A stretch of 64,000 bases of DNA from Hypericum androsaemum (taxonomy: Eukaryota > Streptophyta > Magnoliopsida > Malpighiales > Hypericaceae). Below, one piece after another: positions 52,101 through 63,379 of this stretch. Position numbers and translations under genes: made by a program. The notes under the pieces are model-generated. The model searched no databases. It was not told the DNA's origin and was given only the letters and a program-made list of their open reading frames with translations. Within the stretch, counting starts at the first letter, position 1, and the number at the start of each line of letters is the position of its first letter. The stretch covers positions 16,240,221 to 16,304,220 of the forward strand of contig OZ023181.1 of NCBI GenBank assembly GCA_963995505.1, read 5' to 3'.

Positions 52101-52985
52101 AAGGTTGGCTTCAAACACCACGGCTGACAGATCCATCTGGGACAAGTCTTCAGCCAGGTTAGCATTTCCTTGGTTGTCCTTCTTCGACTGGCGACAGTCC
52201 TTAGCCATGTGTCCGGGTTTTCAGCACTTGTAGCAGTCGCCCTTCATCTTCTTTTTCTTCTTGGGCTCTTGCTTCTCCTGCTTATCCCCGGACTTCTTCC
52301 TCTTCTTGCTACCTTTTCTCTCGGTGAGGTGCACGGTGGTCTCAGGGTTGGCCTTGCCTTGCTTGACTTCGGACTTTCGGTTGTCTTCCTCGATCCTAAG
52401 TCTCACGATCAGGTCTTCTAGGCCCATGTCCTTCCTCTTGTGCTTGAGGTAGCTCTTGAAGTCCTTCCAGAGCGGGGGGAGCTTCTCGATCATCGCAGCT
52501 ACTTGGAAGGACTCGCTGAGTTGCATCCCTTCGGCTTGGATCTCGTGAAGGATCAGCTGCAACTCCTGCACTTGGTCGATGACCTTCTTGGAGTCCACCA
52601 TCTTGAAGTCGAGGAATCGTCTGACGATGAATTTCTTCGTCCCGGCATCCTCCATTTTGTACTTCTTCTAGAGTGAACTCCACAGCTCCTTAGCGGTTTT
52701 GGTTTACGCGTAGACGTTATAGAGCGTGTCGTCTAGTCCATTCAGGACGTAGTTCCGGCATAGGAAGTCGCTATGACTCCATGCATCGAGGGCGTTGATC
52801 TTCTGTTGATCTGCCTCATTTTCTGCCACCTTCGGAGCCTCTTCCTTCAAGAATCAGACCAGGTTGAGTGTCGTCAGATAGAACAACATCTTCTATTGCC
52901 ATCTCTTGAACTTGGTACCGTTGAACTTGGTCGGCCTTTCGGCGTGGACAGTTCCCGGGACCGGTGCTGAGCTTGTCGATGCCAT
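49153..52985 (-). pseudogene. copia gag-pol on the minus strand, broken
   Basis: Gag starts at the ATG at 52985 (MASTSSAPVPGTVHAERPTK) and has several stops before an open stretch 52655-52221. That stretch ends in a Lys-rich region and the zinc knuckle CYKC-x4-H-x4-C (KPGHMAKDC), again with a stop inside. Protease: [12 protein letters not shown] near 52080-52045. Pre-integrase and integrase: LWHGRLGHVNLNSLRKL and HTDTCDMKHKGGKKYF at 51700-51460, [15 protein letters not shown] near 51260-51210. Reverse transcriptase: KARLVAKEF and HQMDVKIAFLNGELEEKI at 50500-50296, then YVDD near 50090. RNase [15 protein letters not shown] at 49479 to about 49153. Stops and frame breaks at several points make it non-functional. 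Confidence 0.93.
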
Positions 52986-53013
52986 CTTCAAGTACACAAT
53001 CTTGTCTTACGAT

Positions 53014-53848
53014 TGTTGTTTGTCGGAGTAGTGTACTTGATTAGGATCTACGGCAGTCGAGGCAAGTGTTGGACACTTTCTCCGTAAGACGAGATTGCCT
53101 CGTATATTTCAGTGCGGTACGGGCTTCGGCAATCGTCCCCAAGATACAACGACTGTTTAGAGCGTTTCCAAGAATGTTGCACACGTATCTCAAAACTTTC
53201 GGGCGAACCCTTATATACCCAGAACTTTCAGACTCTTGTAAGTGAAGAACGGGGGGAGAGGAGAAGACAACAATGCTATGGATGCACTTGCTGCTGGGAT
53301 GAGAGATTATGGCAAGGGGGCGGGTCTATTTATAGGCTGGAAGAGGCAGGGAGGCAGCCACCCCGAAGGGACGCGTCCGCTCGGCCAGCAGGCTGACTGG
53401 CTGCGCTCGTGGCTCTTCGGTGGCTTCTGGATCCTTTCTGGCGCGCCCAGGCTGCGCTGGCGCCCTTTTGCGATTGATCTCGCACCCCTTCGGCCTTCTG
53501 AAAGTCTCCTGCACATTCCTGCCCGTCGTGCCTCTTCGGTGGCCAACCTGAAGGTGCTCGCAGCTCCTCATTCCTGCGTCCAATGCGCCATGCGCACACG
53601 CACACGTACACGCGCGTGTGCAAGCGCGAGCGCGTGCGCGAGTGCGTGCCCTCGTCGCAGTCTGAGTTGGCTTTCCCTCCTGGTGGTCAACTTATTTTCT
53701 AGTCAACAAGGATTTCCTCCTTATAAACTAGGAAATGTTGGTGCCACTTTCCAATGTGGGATGACACTTTTCATTTCCCCTTTTTGGGCTTTTGGACTTT
53801 GGGCTTTTCCACTTTGGGCTTGCATTGAATTTTCATTCAAACCCAACA
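53014..53848 (-). repeat. 5' LTR of the minus-strand copia element
   Basis: 835 bp, about 106 bp shorter than the 3' copy, mainly through a deletion near 53570-53650 (the stretch around the CGCACACGCACACG repeat and the preceding GTCACTCCGG block). It is otherwise closely similar. Confidence 0.95.
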
Positions 53849-53853
53849 ATTTT

Positions 53854-54876
53854 TTTGTAAATCTTTTAGACATTTTTAAATACGGCGTAGTGGTGTATTA
53901 GTCATCTAAACCACAAAGTACTAAACTTGTACCATAAGTTAATGATATAATATTTTAATTCATCAAAAAATTAAGTTGGAACCTCAATTTCACATTTTTA
54001 GTATTTTAGTTTGTCAAACAGTCACACATTTTATTGCGGATTGCTGGATTGTGAGAATTGTTCGAAATTCTAGGGTATATTCTTTTAGACCTGGGCTAGA
54101 CTTATTGTTCCATGTTTTGGGGGAAAAATTATTTGGGCTTAACTTTGGACAAGTCCACCTTTCAAATTCTTCTTATCTTTCCAGAAGCTGACTGTTTGAA
54201 TAAAAAATATAAAAATTTGAATTCAAGGTGACAGTAAATTTTCTAGTAATACCCAAATAAATATGGGATATTCATGACTCTTGTAATAGCAAATTAATAG
54301 GGAATTAATGACCCCATTAACTCGAATTTGACTGTTGGAATAGAGGTCCCTAACAACCTATAAAAAGAAGGTTTCCTCTTTCAGTCCAAATTATATGGCT
54401 CACAAACTAAGAGTTTTCTCTTCTATATCCCCTTAGAGCATAGCATTTGTCATATTCATAGTGTCTAGAGTTCTGCAAATACGAAAGATACGAAAGATTT
54501 TTAATAGTTACTTCTTTTAAACACAGTAGTTGGACGTTGTAACTTATGAACTCTTTTATCCTTGAGGTCTGAAGCACATAGACGTGTGATAAATATTTAA
54601 GAGTACACGACCTTGTTGAAGATTCAATCCAAAGATGACGATGGAAGTACACAGTTTGATCATACTCCTACATTCCTCCACAGTTTTGACATACAATTAT
54701 ATGCACACGTGTGAAATATTATTTATCAATTTTTGCATGTAAACGATTCTATAACACTACAATCTTCTCAACAGGTGGAAATTCGGAATGTTCACATTAA
54801 GATTCAAACTTGAGAACAAGATAAAATCTACCGATTTAAAAACAATATATATAAGCAAAATTCAGCAAGTACTCAC
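53854..54876. other. Flank between the copia element and formamidase copy C
   Basis: AT-rich, short chance ORFs only. There is no formamidase exon 2 or later exon here on the minus strand. Confidence 0.5.
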
Positions 54877-55095
54877 AAAAGAAGTATCAGCATGCTTAAT
54901 ATCCAGCGCAACATCATCTTTGGTAATACCACCTCCGCTACAATCCACCATCTCAACCCTGAAAAACTCACCGACGACAACCTCTGCCACCGGAGGTATG
55001 TCAGGGTGCCACCGGTTATGGAGGGGAAGTTTCTGTTCCGATGGCTTCTTCTTCACGTCTATGGGAAACACCAGCCTCGCTCCACATTGAGCCAT
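54877..55095 (-). CDS. Extra formamidase first exon, copy C
   Basis: 219 bp, 73 codons (MAQCGARLVFPIDVKKKPSE to KHADTSF), open and ending in a donor GTGAGT. It is closer to copy B than to exon 1 of the intact gene (both have MAQ-GARLVFPIDVKKKPSEQ and the ALDIKHAD end). The intron start (TTCAGCAAGTACTCAC on the plus strand) is also similar to that of copy B. No later exons follow before the copia element. Confidence 0.8.
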
Positions 55096-56290
55096 GTCTC
55101 GAGTCTCCTAATTAACTAACCTTTTTCTTTTTTTTTATCCTTTCTTCAGTCCTAATTTTGATTTCGGTAACCAAGTTTTGGTATACTTGCTATTTGTTCT
55201 GTGAATGTTAAGATTACGATATTGCTTTAGTGGTTTATTTATAAGCGTAAAAATTTATTTACATATTGTCTTGAGGTTATGAGTTGGATAAGAATATTGT
55301 AATATAGTATCAAGAACGAATTGATGTCGTGTTTATTATTGTCTTCGATTCGTTTTATCGCACGTTGTTAAAATAAAAGTCAGTGAAAATTTCGGCCCGA
55401 TGTATGTATTATTTCTCTTGTATATATCAATTGGTCGGCAATTTGGCGCATGCATGTTTTGGCTACCCTTGTAAACTCCGACCTTGTGCGAACCCCGGGA
55501 ATCAACAAATATTTAATTTTTTTATATTACTCCTACAAAAAATTACCCAATAAATTACACAATATGTACATATTTACAACACTTAAATATCCCCATGAGG
55601 AACACCAATGTATCCCTTTCAAAAATATCCCCTAATTACACCAAACACAAAAGTCTCTAATCCTCTGTCGATTGTGATTCACCTTATTTACGGAGAGGAT
55701 CAATAATTCTTTGTTTGCCCATTCACTTTATCAACAAAAAAAATTGAATTAGCTCCGAAGAGTCACTCCTGACAAGAATTCATGGGCCAAGCTTATTACA
55801 AATAAGAACCCAGGACCAACCAAATAAAAGTTGGAGATACATCGAGCCCAAATCCGAGCCCGTACAATATTTAGCCCAACGAGTACTTCGACTCAGACGG
55901 AGCCATCAAAATATATGTATGGAGGCAGAGATACTTTTTCGACGGCGCAAATTCAATTTTATATGAATTTAAATTGAAAATAATTGCAAAATTTACGTTG
56001 TTATTTTAGAATTTAGTAGAAATAGTTTTTGGACAAATTTATTTTTTATATAAATATATACATTTTGGGACTGGATTTCTCGAAAAGGACATCCAATACG
56101 ATTCTGGATGGGAAAGGTCGGAGGTAGAATGGGCAAAAAAGAGAAAAATTATAAAAATGAGACGCGCGTCCCTGCGAGAGGAATAATGGACAGGCCCCAC
56201 GTGGTCTTTATTTTTTGGGAGGAGAATAGGGGCGGTTCCCGCCTCTCTACACATTTTAATTTTTTTCTTTAGACTTTATTTTTTTATATA
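55096..56290. other. Intergenic DNA; nothing recognised
   Basis: 5' flank of copy C, then AT-rich sequence with a few short ORFs of no known type. Confidence 0.4.
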
Positions 56291-56309
56291 GATAATCGGT
56301 AACAAGTAA

Positions 56310-56810
56310 AAGAATTGGTATAGTAAATTGAACATACTATTTGATATAATCGGGCATACCATTTGATATAACCAGATATACTATTTTATATAACCGGACA
56401 AACTATTCGATATATAATTTAATTAACTTTTTAACTTTCTTATTGTAACCGGACATACCATCGATATAATAGAGAATACCATTTGATATAACCGGGCATA
56501 CCATTTGATATAACCGGGTATACTATATAATATAATATAATTAATTATTTAATAGTCGATCAAACCTTCGATCGTGACATAACAAATCATTGTATCATAA
56601 CATGATAAATCATTGTATTGTAACTGTACAAACCATTACATCGTTACTTTGCAAACCATTGTATCATAACATGATAAACCATTGTATTGTAACTGTTCAA
56701 ACTATTGTATCATAACATGATAAACTATTGTATCGTAACTGTGCAAACCATTGTATCATAATATAATAAACTATTGTATCATAACATGATAAACCATTCG
56801 ATATATAAAC
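56310..56810. repeat. 23-bp minisatellite, two sub-arrays
   Basis: At 56330-56530 the units follow GGCATACCATTTGATATAACC. At 56580-56800 two alternating 23-bp variants occur (AAACCATTGTATCATAACATG and AAACCATTGTATTGTAACTGT types). About 18-20 units in total, interrupted in the middle. The ACCATT core is shared with the arrays at 19.3 and 37.6-37.8 kb. Confidence 0.85.
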
Positions 56811-56819
56811 ACAATTTGC

Positions 56820-57761
56820 TGCCTACAAATTAGACAAAAATGAAATAGTAGCAACCACTTTTCCATCCATTTAGTTCATCATCCCAAATACAATCCCAAC
56901 ACAATTGCTACTTAGCGAAGACTAGGGGCTCTCCATTGCCAAGAATTACCACAGTGCTTATACCGAACCTGGAAAATAAAATTAAAACACAAAAAATTAG
57001 CGAAACAATCGGTACGATGGCAACCCAAATAATCAATTAAAGAGGATGCCTAATGAGATATATCCAACAACGAGGACGGAGCCGATCAAGATCCAAGCGT
57101 TCCTCATCCCCGACCGTCTTTCCCTAGTACCGGCGAGGGGACTCACCCTGGATCTACGCTCGCCGATCATAGCTCGCTCCTCCCGACCTTAGCTTGCCAT
57201 AGATCTACGCTGCTGACTGAAGCTCGCTCCTCGTCAGCCTTAGCTCACCACCGTCCTCCACTCGTCGGCTCTTGTAGCTCAACTAGAGCCGCATCGGGGT
57301 CTTCTCAAAGTCGGGGTAGGAGGGGTCGCTTTGATAGAGCTTCGACGGAGGGTCACGTAGCTCCTCATCGGAGTCTTCGCTCCTCGTCGTCGGCGTCGGT
57401 TACTGTGGGCTTGTAGTCATTCTCTCTGTTTGTTGCCGATAAATGGAGGGAGGGAGGAATGGAAAGAGAGGGAGGGAGGGAGAGATTATGGTGTGGGGGT
57501 GGGGTAGAGGTGTGTTGTAATGAAAGTAAAGCAGGAGAGAGAACGAACGAAGGGAGGTACAATACTAAATTACCCTACCTTGTCATTGTCTGTTAGATCA
57601 GCTTCAATTTTTTTTACTAAACAATGGCCCAAACGAGTTCTATGATGGGCATGGCAATAAATGTACTTCTAGGACTGAATCCATCCCTTTATTTTCATCA
57701 ATGAAAAATTAGAGTAAAACAAGTATATCTGGGAAGATTAACTTCCATGAGATCATCTAAG
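56820..57761 (-). other. GC-rich gene-like segment, unrecognised
   Basis: Read on the minus strand this has a pyrimidine-rich leader (57570-57430), a GC-rich stretch with a 65-aa ORF (57562-57365), possible GTGAGT donors, and an acceptor-like TTATTTTCCAG near 56970. I recognise no protein. It might be the transcribed part of a non-autonomous transposon whose tail is the 23-bp array, or a decayed gene. No CDS is called. Confidence 0.3.
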
Positions 57762-58335
57762 TCAACCTGTTTTGTATTTTTTTTCCCAAGCAAAAAAGAA
57801 GAACATAAAAAGTTCTCTCTTGGTGGAAAAGGGCGATCCCTCACCCCTTTTAAAATTCAAATTCCTTAACCAAAATTCCCCTAGTTCAACCCTAATTATC
57901 CATAATCCAATTCCTTGTTCCATCCTTCCCAGATTCCAAGCCCAGGTTCCAAGCCCTCCACGGTCGCCACCTCCCTCCTTCCATAGCTGGGAAGTTCGGG
58001 TGGCGACAGTGGACCTCTCATGGCGGTGGCCCCGTTGTCTGCTCCGCTTCTTGGACTCTGGGTTCCTTGCTAGAGTTCTCCAGTCATCACTTTCGATGCC
58101 TTCATAGCTTCAAAGAAGTCTAAAAGGAACTCTAGGTTTGGGTTTGTTCGTGTCCCGCCACGCGAGGCTGACTCAGTTATTCTCTAGCTCAATGGATTGT
58201 GGGTGGAGCGTAGGCATCTTTTTGTCTCCTCGATAAAATTTGTGCATGGCACAGCCAAGGTGGATGCGCCCTCAACGGCGGCCAATGACGGGGTCTTGGG
58301 CTCGCCACCTCTTGCAATGTCTCGCCCCTCTGCCT

Positions 58336-58629
58336 CTCGGAGGAGCCCCCTCTAGCTCAATCGCCTCTCTGTTCAGCAGAGGACCTGCTCTATTTGCCTC
58401 TGGAGGATCTTTAAGCCGACTGGTTGGGTAAGTGGTTGTACCGCTTCGCGATATCGTGTATCCTCGTTCCTGAGAATTCGTGCTCGGAGGAGCCCCCTCT
58501 AGCTCAATCGCCTCTCTGTTCAGCAGAGGACCTGCTCTATTTGCCTCTGGAGGATCTTTAAGCCGACTGGTTGGGTAAGTGGTTGTACCGCTTCGCGATA
58601 TCGTGTATCCTCGTTCCTGAGAATTCGTG
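58336..58629 (+). repeat. 147-bp perfect tandem duplication
   Basis: 58336-58482 is repeated at 58483-58629 without visible change, with CTCGG microhomology at the junctions. 147 is a multiple of three, so frame is kept across it. Confidence 0.95.
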
Positions 58630-59140
58630 CTCGGTTGAGGATACGCGACACTGGGTCAACAATCTGTTGCCTCTTTTCAAGGCAATATGGCAGAATCTCC
58701 AGTGTGCTGTTGTTGGTTGCCCCATTCCTTTGGGTGCTCTTGATTTTGTTGCTAGCCCATTGCCTACGGTTGCGTCGCTGCCTGCTACTTACTTGGTTAA
58801 TGTGTTACCGACTTTGGTTAGTGCTTTGGGGGTAGAAGTGCAACTTTTGGTTGCTGGGTCCTCGCCTTTGGGTGCTTTTTCTGTGAAGCCCTCTGTTGTT
58901 GGACAGACGATGGAAGTTTCTGCCAAAGAGGGGGAGTTGCCCGTCGCTTTGGACGATTTGGAGGAAGTTGGTGCAATTGGGCTATATTTATGTGCTGCTA
59001 CTGCTGTCGAGCAGTTGGTTGAAGGTGCAGGGGATGGGCCCTCTGATGTTGCTACTGTTGTTGGTGAGTTGTTGGTGGCAGGTGATGGGCCTGATATGTT
59101 GGAAGTTTCGCAGAGTGGGTGCAATTTGGTCGCGGATTCG

Positions 59141-59650
59141 CAACATCTTGTTATTAAGAATTGGGAGCCTGTTTCACAGCCCTTTCCAGCCGTTGATGAC
59201 CCTATTTAGTTGGAGAAGATTCTTTCTTGTATTGATGGCTTGGATTATGCAGCTGAGATGCTTCGCCCCACTGCTGCCTCGCCTACCCCTTCGCTGGATC
59301 ATGTCTCTGTGGTTAGAGTGGCAAAGAAGGTTCGAGTGAGTTGAATATCCCTATCGACTTCGGTCTGCTCCAGCAATCATGTTAGGAAGCCTACGCAACA
59401 TCTTGTTGTTAAGGATTGGGAGCCTGTTTCACAGCCCTTTCCAGCCATTGATGACCCTAATTGGTTGGAGAAGAATCTTGCTTGTGTTGATGGCTTGGAT
59501 TGTGTAGCTGAGATGCTTCGCCCCGCTGCTGCCTCGCCTACCCCTTTGCTGGATCCTATCTCTATGGTTAGGGTGGCAAAGAAGTTTGAGTGAGTTGATT
59601 GTCCCTATCGACTCTGGTCTGCTCTAGCAATCATGTTAGGAAGCCTTCGA
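59141..59650 (+). repeat. About 255-bp diverged tandem duplication
   Basis: The block from CAACATCTTGTT at 59141 recurs from 59396 with roughly 10% differences, through GTTAGGAAGCC. Its divergence shows it is much older than the perfect 147-bp duplication beside it. Confidence 0.92.
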
Positions 59651-60459
59651 GCAAGGCCAATGCTCTCTTGGAAGCTGCAAATCTGAATTTGAAGATTAAA
59701 TCTCCGAAGAAACTGGTGTTGGAGCTTAGCCTTACTTTGGTATGGAGGGTTTGGAGTCTCACGATGATGGCCTTCGAGAAATGCTGTCGGCTGAGGCGTG
59801 GCATCTCGCAATTTCAGCGAGTTTATCTTGGGAGATTGACACATCTACTATCCTCCGTCAAATTAAGGAGTTGGCTAGTGGTCGAGGACTCTATTGGTCC
59901 TTTGATCCTCCTTGGTTTTCTTGGTCGTTTGTATATGTTTGGCTTTGAGGTGTTCTTGGTTTTTGATTTTCTTTTTGTGGATGTACTCAGTTAGCGTCTA
60001 GTATTATAGTGTATGTTGATATGCGTTAACTGATACTTTGAATGTGGTCCCTTTGATGTATCCCTTGGAAAATCTTTATGGTAAAATATAATATTTTACT
60101 TATTAAAAAAAAATCAACCTAAACAGGACAACATGAAGGCATAAACTCGATATAGTTGCAAACAATGGTCAACGCGTGCTTGGAAAATGCATCAAACACA
60201 CAATTATCTTTCACACAGTTACACTCTCGTCAGTTGAAAAAACTACTATAGGTTAGTGTTATATTGGTGTTATTTTACTACTTTCCACTATTAAATGAGA
60301 CACGGAGGATGTTGAGAATTCCTTATACCCTATTTGTTTATGTGCCACGGAATCACTAATCATTCGTTCCTCCATTATCCTTTTGCATATCTTATTATTG
60401 GTGCTATTTTTTGCGAAAGGTAAATATTGTTGGGTATTATGGTGCTTTAGTTTCTGCTT

Positions 60460-60650
60460 TTATTGAAGAATCGATTAGGCTAATGTAAGGAAAGGTCGGA
60501 AAAAGTTGTATATGCCGCTTCCAGCTATTCTCTGGAACATTTGGAACCATAATAATAACGTCCTCTTCAAACTTGAAGTTGTTGACCTCTCTAAAGTGAT
60601 CCACGGGATTACATGTTGGTGGATAGAATCATAGAATAGCTCAATTCAAG
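60460..60650 (+). pseudogene. LINE ORF2 tail fragment
   Basis: The plus strand reads LPAILWNIWNHNNNVLFKLE followed by VDLSKVIHGITCWW, the Trp-rich tail after the zf-RVT domain of plant L1 ORF2. It is short, isolated and not open beyond this. Confidence 0.5.
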
Positions 60651-62413
60651 TGGATTAATAAATATATATATATTTCAAAATTTAATTTAATTTCTTCCGA
60701 ACGATTATTTGTAGATTTCATGATCTAACCTTACTTCTTTAGTTACACTTCTTTTGCAACTAGTTATAAATTGTATTACTATTTTTGAAGTTAATATACA
60801 TCTACTTATTTAAAAAGACTACTAGATGAGGAATTGCAGGATGAAATTTCCTCAAAATACCTAGAAAATTGGAGGCTCTTTAAATGTTTTCGTGTAGAGA
60901 AGGCTCTTCGTACTGCGAAGGAGTCATTGCTATTAAAGTTTGTCTCTTTTACTTCTATATCGAGTGGGCCAGTGGGGGACAACAATGTTTAGTCGTAAAT
61001 AACAATTCCTCCTTTTCTTTTCTAATTTTAAATTTGATCATTACAATTGACAGTTTGAAAAAGTCCTAACAATTTGATCATTATGCTTATTAAAATGCTA
61101 CTGTAACATTTTTAGGGTACATACTTGAAACGAAAAGTTCTTCATAACAAAAAAAATAACAAAATTTATTATGTAAAACATAACAAAAATTTAAAGAAAT
61201 AAAATCTTAGTTTTTTTTAAGGTGGCGCAAAGTCTATTTTAAAAATACAGGTTAAAAAATAGAAGAAATAAATACATAGACAAACAACGAAGGCACCAAA
61301 TAGAAAGCGAGAACTAATTCAGAAGTAACAGAATAGTGTGGGTAGAAATAAAAGACAGACCACCAAAAACTACGAGAACCAACGTCTAAGGCGACAAACT
61401 GTCAATACAAGTTATAGCTAAATGAAATCTTAACGGACCTTGGATTGTCAAAAACAAAAAAGAATTATTTGGGTGATCCATTCAATTTGATTTGATTCAA
61501 CTCGGTAGATCTCTTGATCATAGATATCACTCTCACCACCACCATGTTAATTTCTGAGATCCGTACTCTATTAAGATGCTCTCGCGTTGGAAGATGTTCT
61601 TCCTTGATTTAACGTAGCAGCTAGGCATTTGGTACCATCATCATTTTTGGGATGAACATATCCCCAAGGACTCCAAGCTAATCCAAATTTGCCTCCTCAT
61701 AGATGACCCACAAATCAGAATCTTGTAGATATTTTCAGCCACTGTGACTGAATTTAATTGGAGTGGAGCCCTTGGTTGTTCTCATAGAGAAACTTTGCTC
61801 TATTTCGTGTTTTCCCCTAATTACAGAATGGTCCCCTGGGCAGCTAGTGCTACGTATATTTTCGGACCCAATATCCATTAAACAACCTCTATTTCAAAGT
61901 CGAAGATTATCGATGATTTCTAATGTAGAAGTATTTCTTCGGTTTAGATTATTTGTAAGGTTGGAACACAAAACTTGATCCCGATGCTAACTTCTATTGG
62001 TATTATTGGAGGACATATTTGAGTCATTGCTTGTCTCTCTTTTTTCGAAATTTGAGTCATTAACTAGATGGAAAGTGAAGAGGGGAAAAGAACAGCTTCA
62101 GGTTGGTCCCCAATATCCTATCGTCCCAAAGAAGATACGGGATCTTAAATGTCATCTAACATGTAGCTGTCTGTTGCAGGCCTTTTCTGTCTAGACCAAG
62201 AGCTTCGCTGCATGTTCCTACGTACGGGTAGCTGTTATGATCGTCGACCTTGATAAATTTCTAATGATGTTTTTTTCCGACTCTTATCATGTAAAGAAAT
62301 TCAAGGAAGACGGCAAGTGGTGTTGAGAAAGTTCAGAATCCCGCTTAAGAATACTTTTCACGGTGTTAATTTTTTTAATAAGTAAATCTTTATATACCTC
62401 CAATATGACTATA
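60651..62413. other. Intergenic DNA; nothing recognised
   Basis: AT-rich with short ORFs (60884-61069, 61763-61978, 61997-62194) that match nothing I know. The last may be further LINE debris. Confidence 0.4.
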
Positions 62414-63207
62414 GAGTAAAACCTCTATAAAGTGATATTATTGAGACCGGAAAAAATTATTATTTTAAAGAGATTATCACATAATAGATGTCTATTTTTT
62501 TACTAAAGAAAATTATATTGACTGTATTCAAGTCACCAAAAAAATAATAATTAATTCTTTGACCACATTCAAGTCTCTAAAAAATATATTAATACCAATC
62601 GTACTTATTATCTCATAGAAAATTTCAATAATTTTTAATTAACATCTATTTATGATAAAACTTTCATCCAAAAAAATATTTATAAATTATAATAGATTTC
62701 TCTAAATTTATCAATTGTAATCTATACATATGGCTCCTAAACAATCTCTCAATGTTATTATGACCGACAAGATTAGCAAAGAACTATGTCAATATAAAAG
62801 AGATAACTCTAATATTAGTCAGAAAAGTCTTAAACAATGGCTTGAAGATAAACATAATCTCAAGGTCATCCATTCTGAAATGAATGGTATTATGAAATAA
62901 CCGAATGAATTAATTCGGAGCTTGCTATATGTAAATTCAATGGATGCTAATCAGTTACTTGATTTTCTAGCTGAGCAATAGATCTGCTACACTCCAACCA
63001 AACAAGATATTGTTGATGCAATTCTGAGTCAATCAAATGAAAGTGCAACTGAGTTGGATGATGATGATAGTCACGAGATACCTAAAATCTCAGCTTATAA
63101 CATTATTCAAATGCTATACTCTATATAAATATTTTTTTACAACAAGACGGTGATCACAATGACTATTTGAGAATAATTCAAAAGATGAATGATGATATAA
63201 AAGATGA
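62414..63207 (+). mobile_element. Deleted pogo/Emigrant-like DNA transposon
   Basis: The left end AGTAAAACCTCTATAAAGTG preceded by TA matches the known terminal motif of plant pogo-like elements (Emigrant/Lemi type). From the ATG at 62730 a frame encodes an N-terminal CENP-B/pogo helix-turn-helix (ELCQYKRDNSNISQKSLKQW, then LEDKHNLKV). After stops at 62898 and about 62979 the same frame gives the acidic C-terminal tail (ELDDDDSHEIPKIS). A frameshift later comes DGDHNDYLRIIQKMNDDIK to about 63207. The DDE catalytic core is absent, so the N- and C-terminal parts are joined by a deletion. The right inverted repeat is missing. Confidence 0.7.
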
Positions 63208-63379
63208 GTGTTGGAGCACTTGGAACCAAAAAATCACAAGCTGCAGTGGGCGCACTGCAACGGCTACACCTACCGAGGGCGATGTCGGCGCCTGAAACTT
63301 GGGCAACAAGGCAGAAGGTTGTGCAACAACAATAGTGAAAAAAGATGCATGTACCTCATCTAGCACTCATCTTTCGCCC
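63208..63379. other. Short unclassified segment between pogo-like and LINE remnants
   Basis: About 170 bp, GC-richer than its surroundings, with no recognised product. Confidence 0.3.

Larger units (their letters stand above)
48192..53848 (-). mobile_element. Ty1/copia retrotransposon, 5.7 kb, minus strand, TSD ATTTT
   Basis: Long terminal repeats at 48192-49132 and 53014-53848 enclose a minus-strand gag-pol in copia order (integrase before reverse transcriptase). The 5-bp target duplication ATTTT at 48187-48191 and 53849-53853 is perfect. A G-rich GTGGGGGAT directly precedes the 3' LTR on the minus strand and is the likely polypurine tract. The start of gag lies only 28 bp inside the 5' LTR, and no TGGTATCAGAGC primer site is present. 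The insertion separates two extra formamidase first exons. Confidence 0.96.
57769..60113 (+). mobile_element. Deleted LINE with RRM-type ORF1 and poly-A tail
   Basis: Bounded by TCAACCT at 57762-57768 and 60114-60120 (possible 7-bp target duplication) and ending in an A-run at 60105-60113 after a LINE-like 3'UTR. Near 58110-58250 the plus strand encodes FIASKKSKRNSRFGFVRVPP and, after a stop, LNGLWVERRHLFVSSIKF. These match RNP1 and the end of an RRM, as found in ORF1 of many plant L1 elements. An open 212-aa stretch follows (58571-59209) that I do not recognise. No endonuclease or reverse transcriptase is left. The 7-bp repeat is short, so the exact left end is tentative. Confidence 0.6.

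Noticed and set aside
47414..55095. Two further complete formamidase genes
   Set aside because: Only the first exon of each copy is present; no exon 2-7 sequence was found between 46545 and 47413 or between 53854 and 54876.
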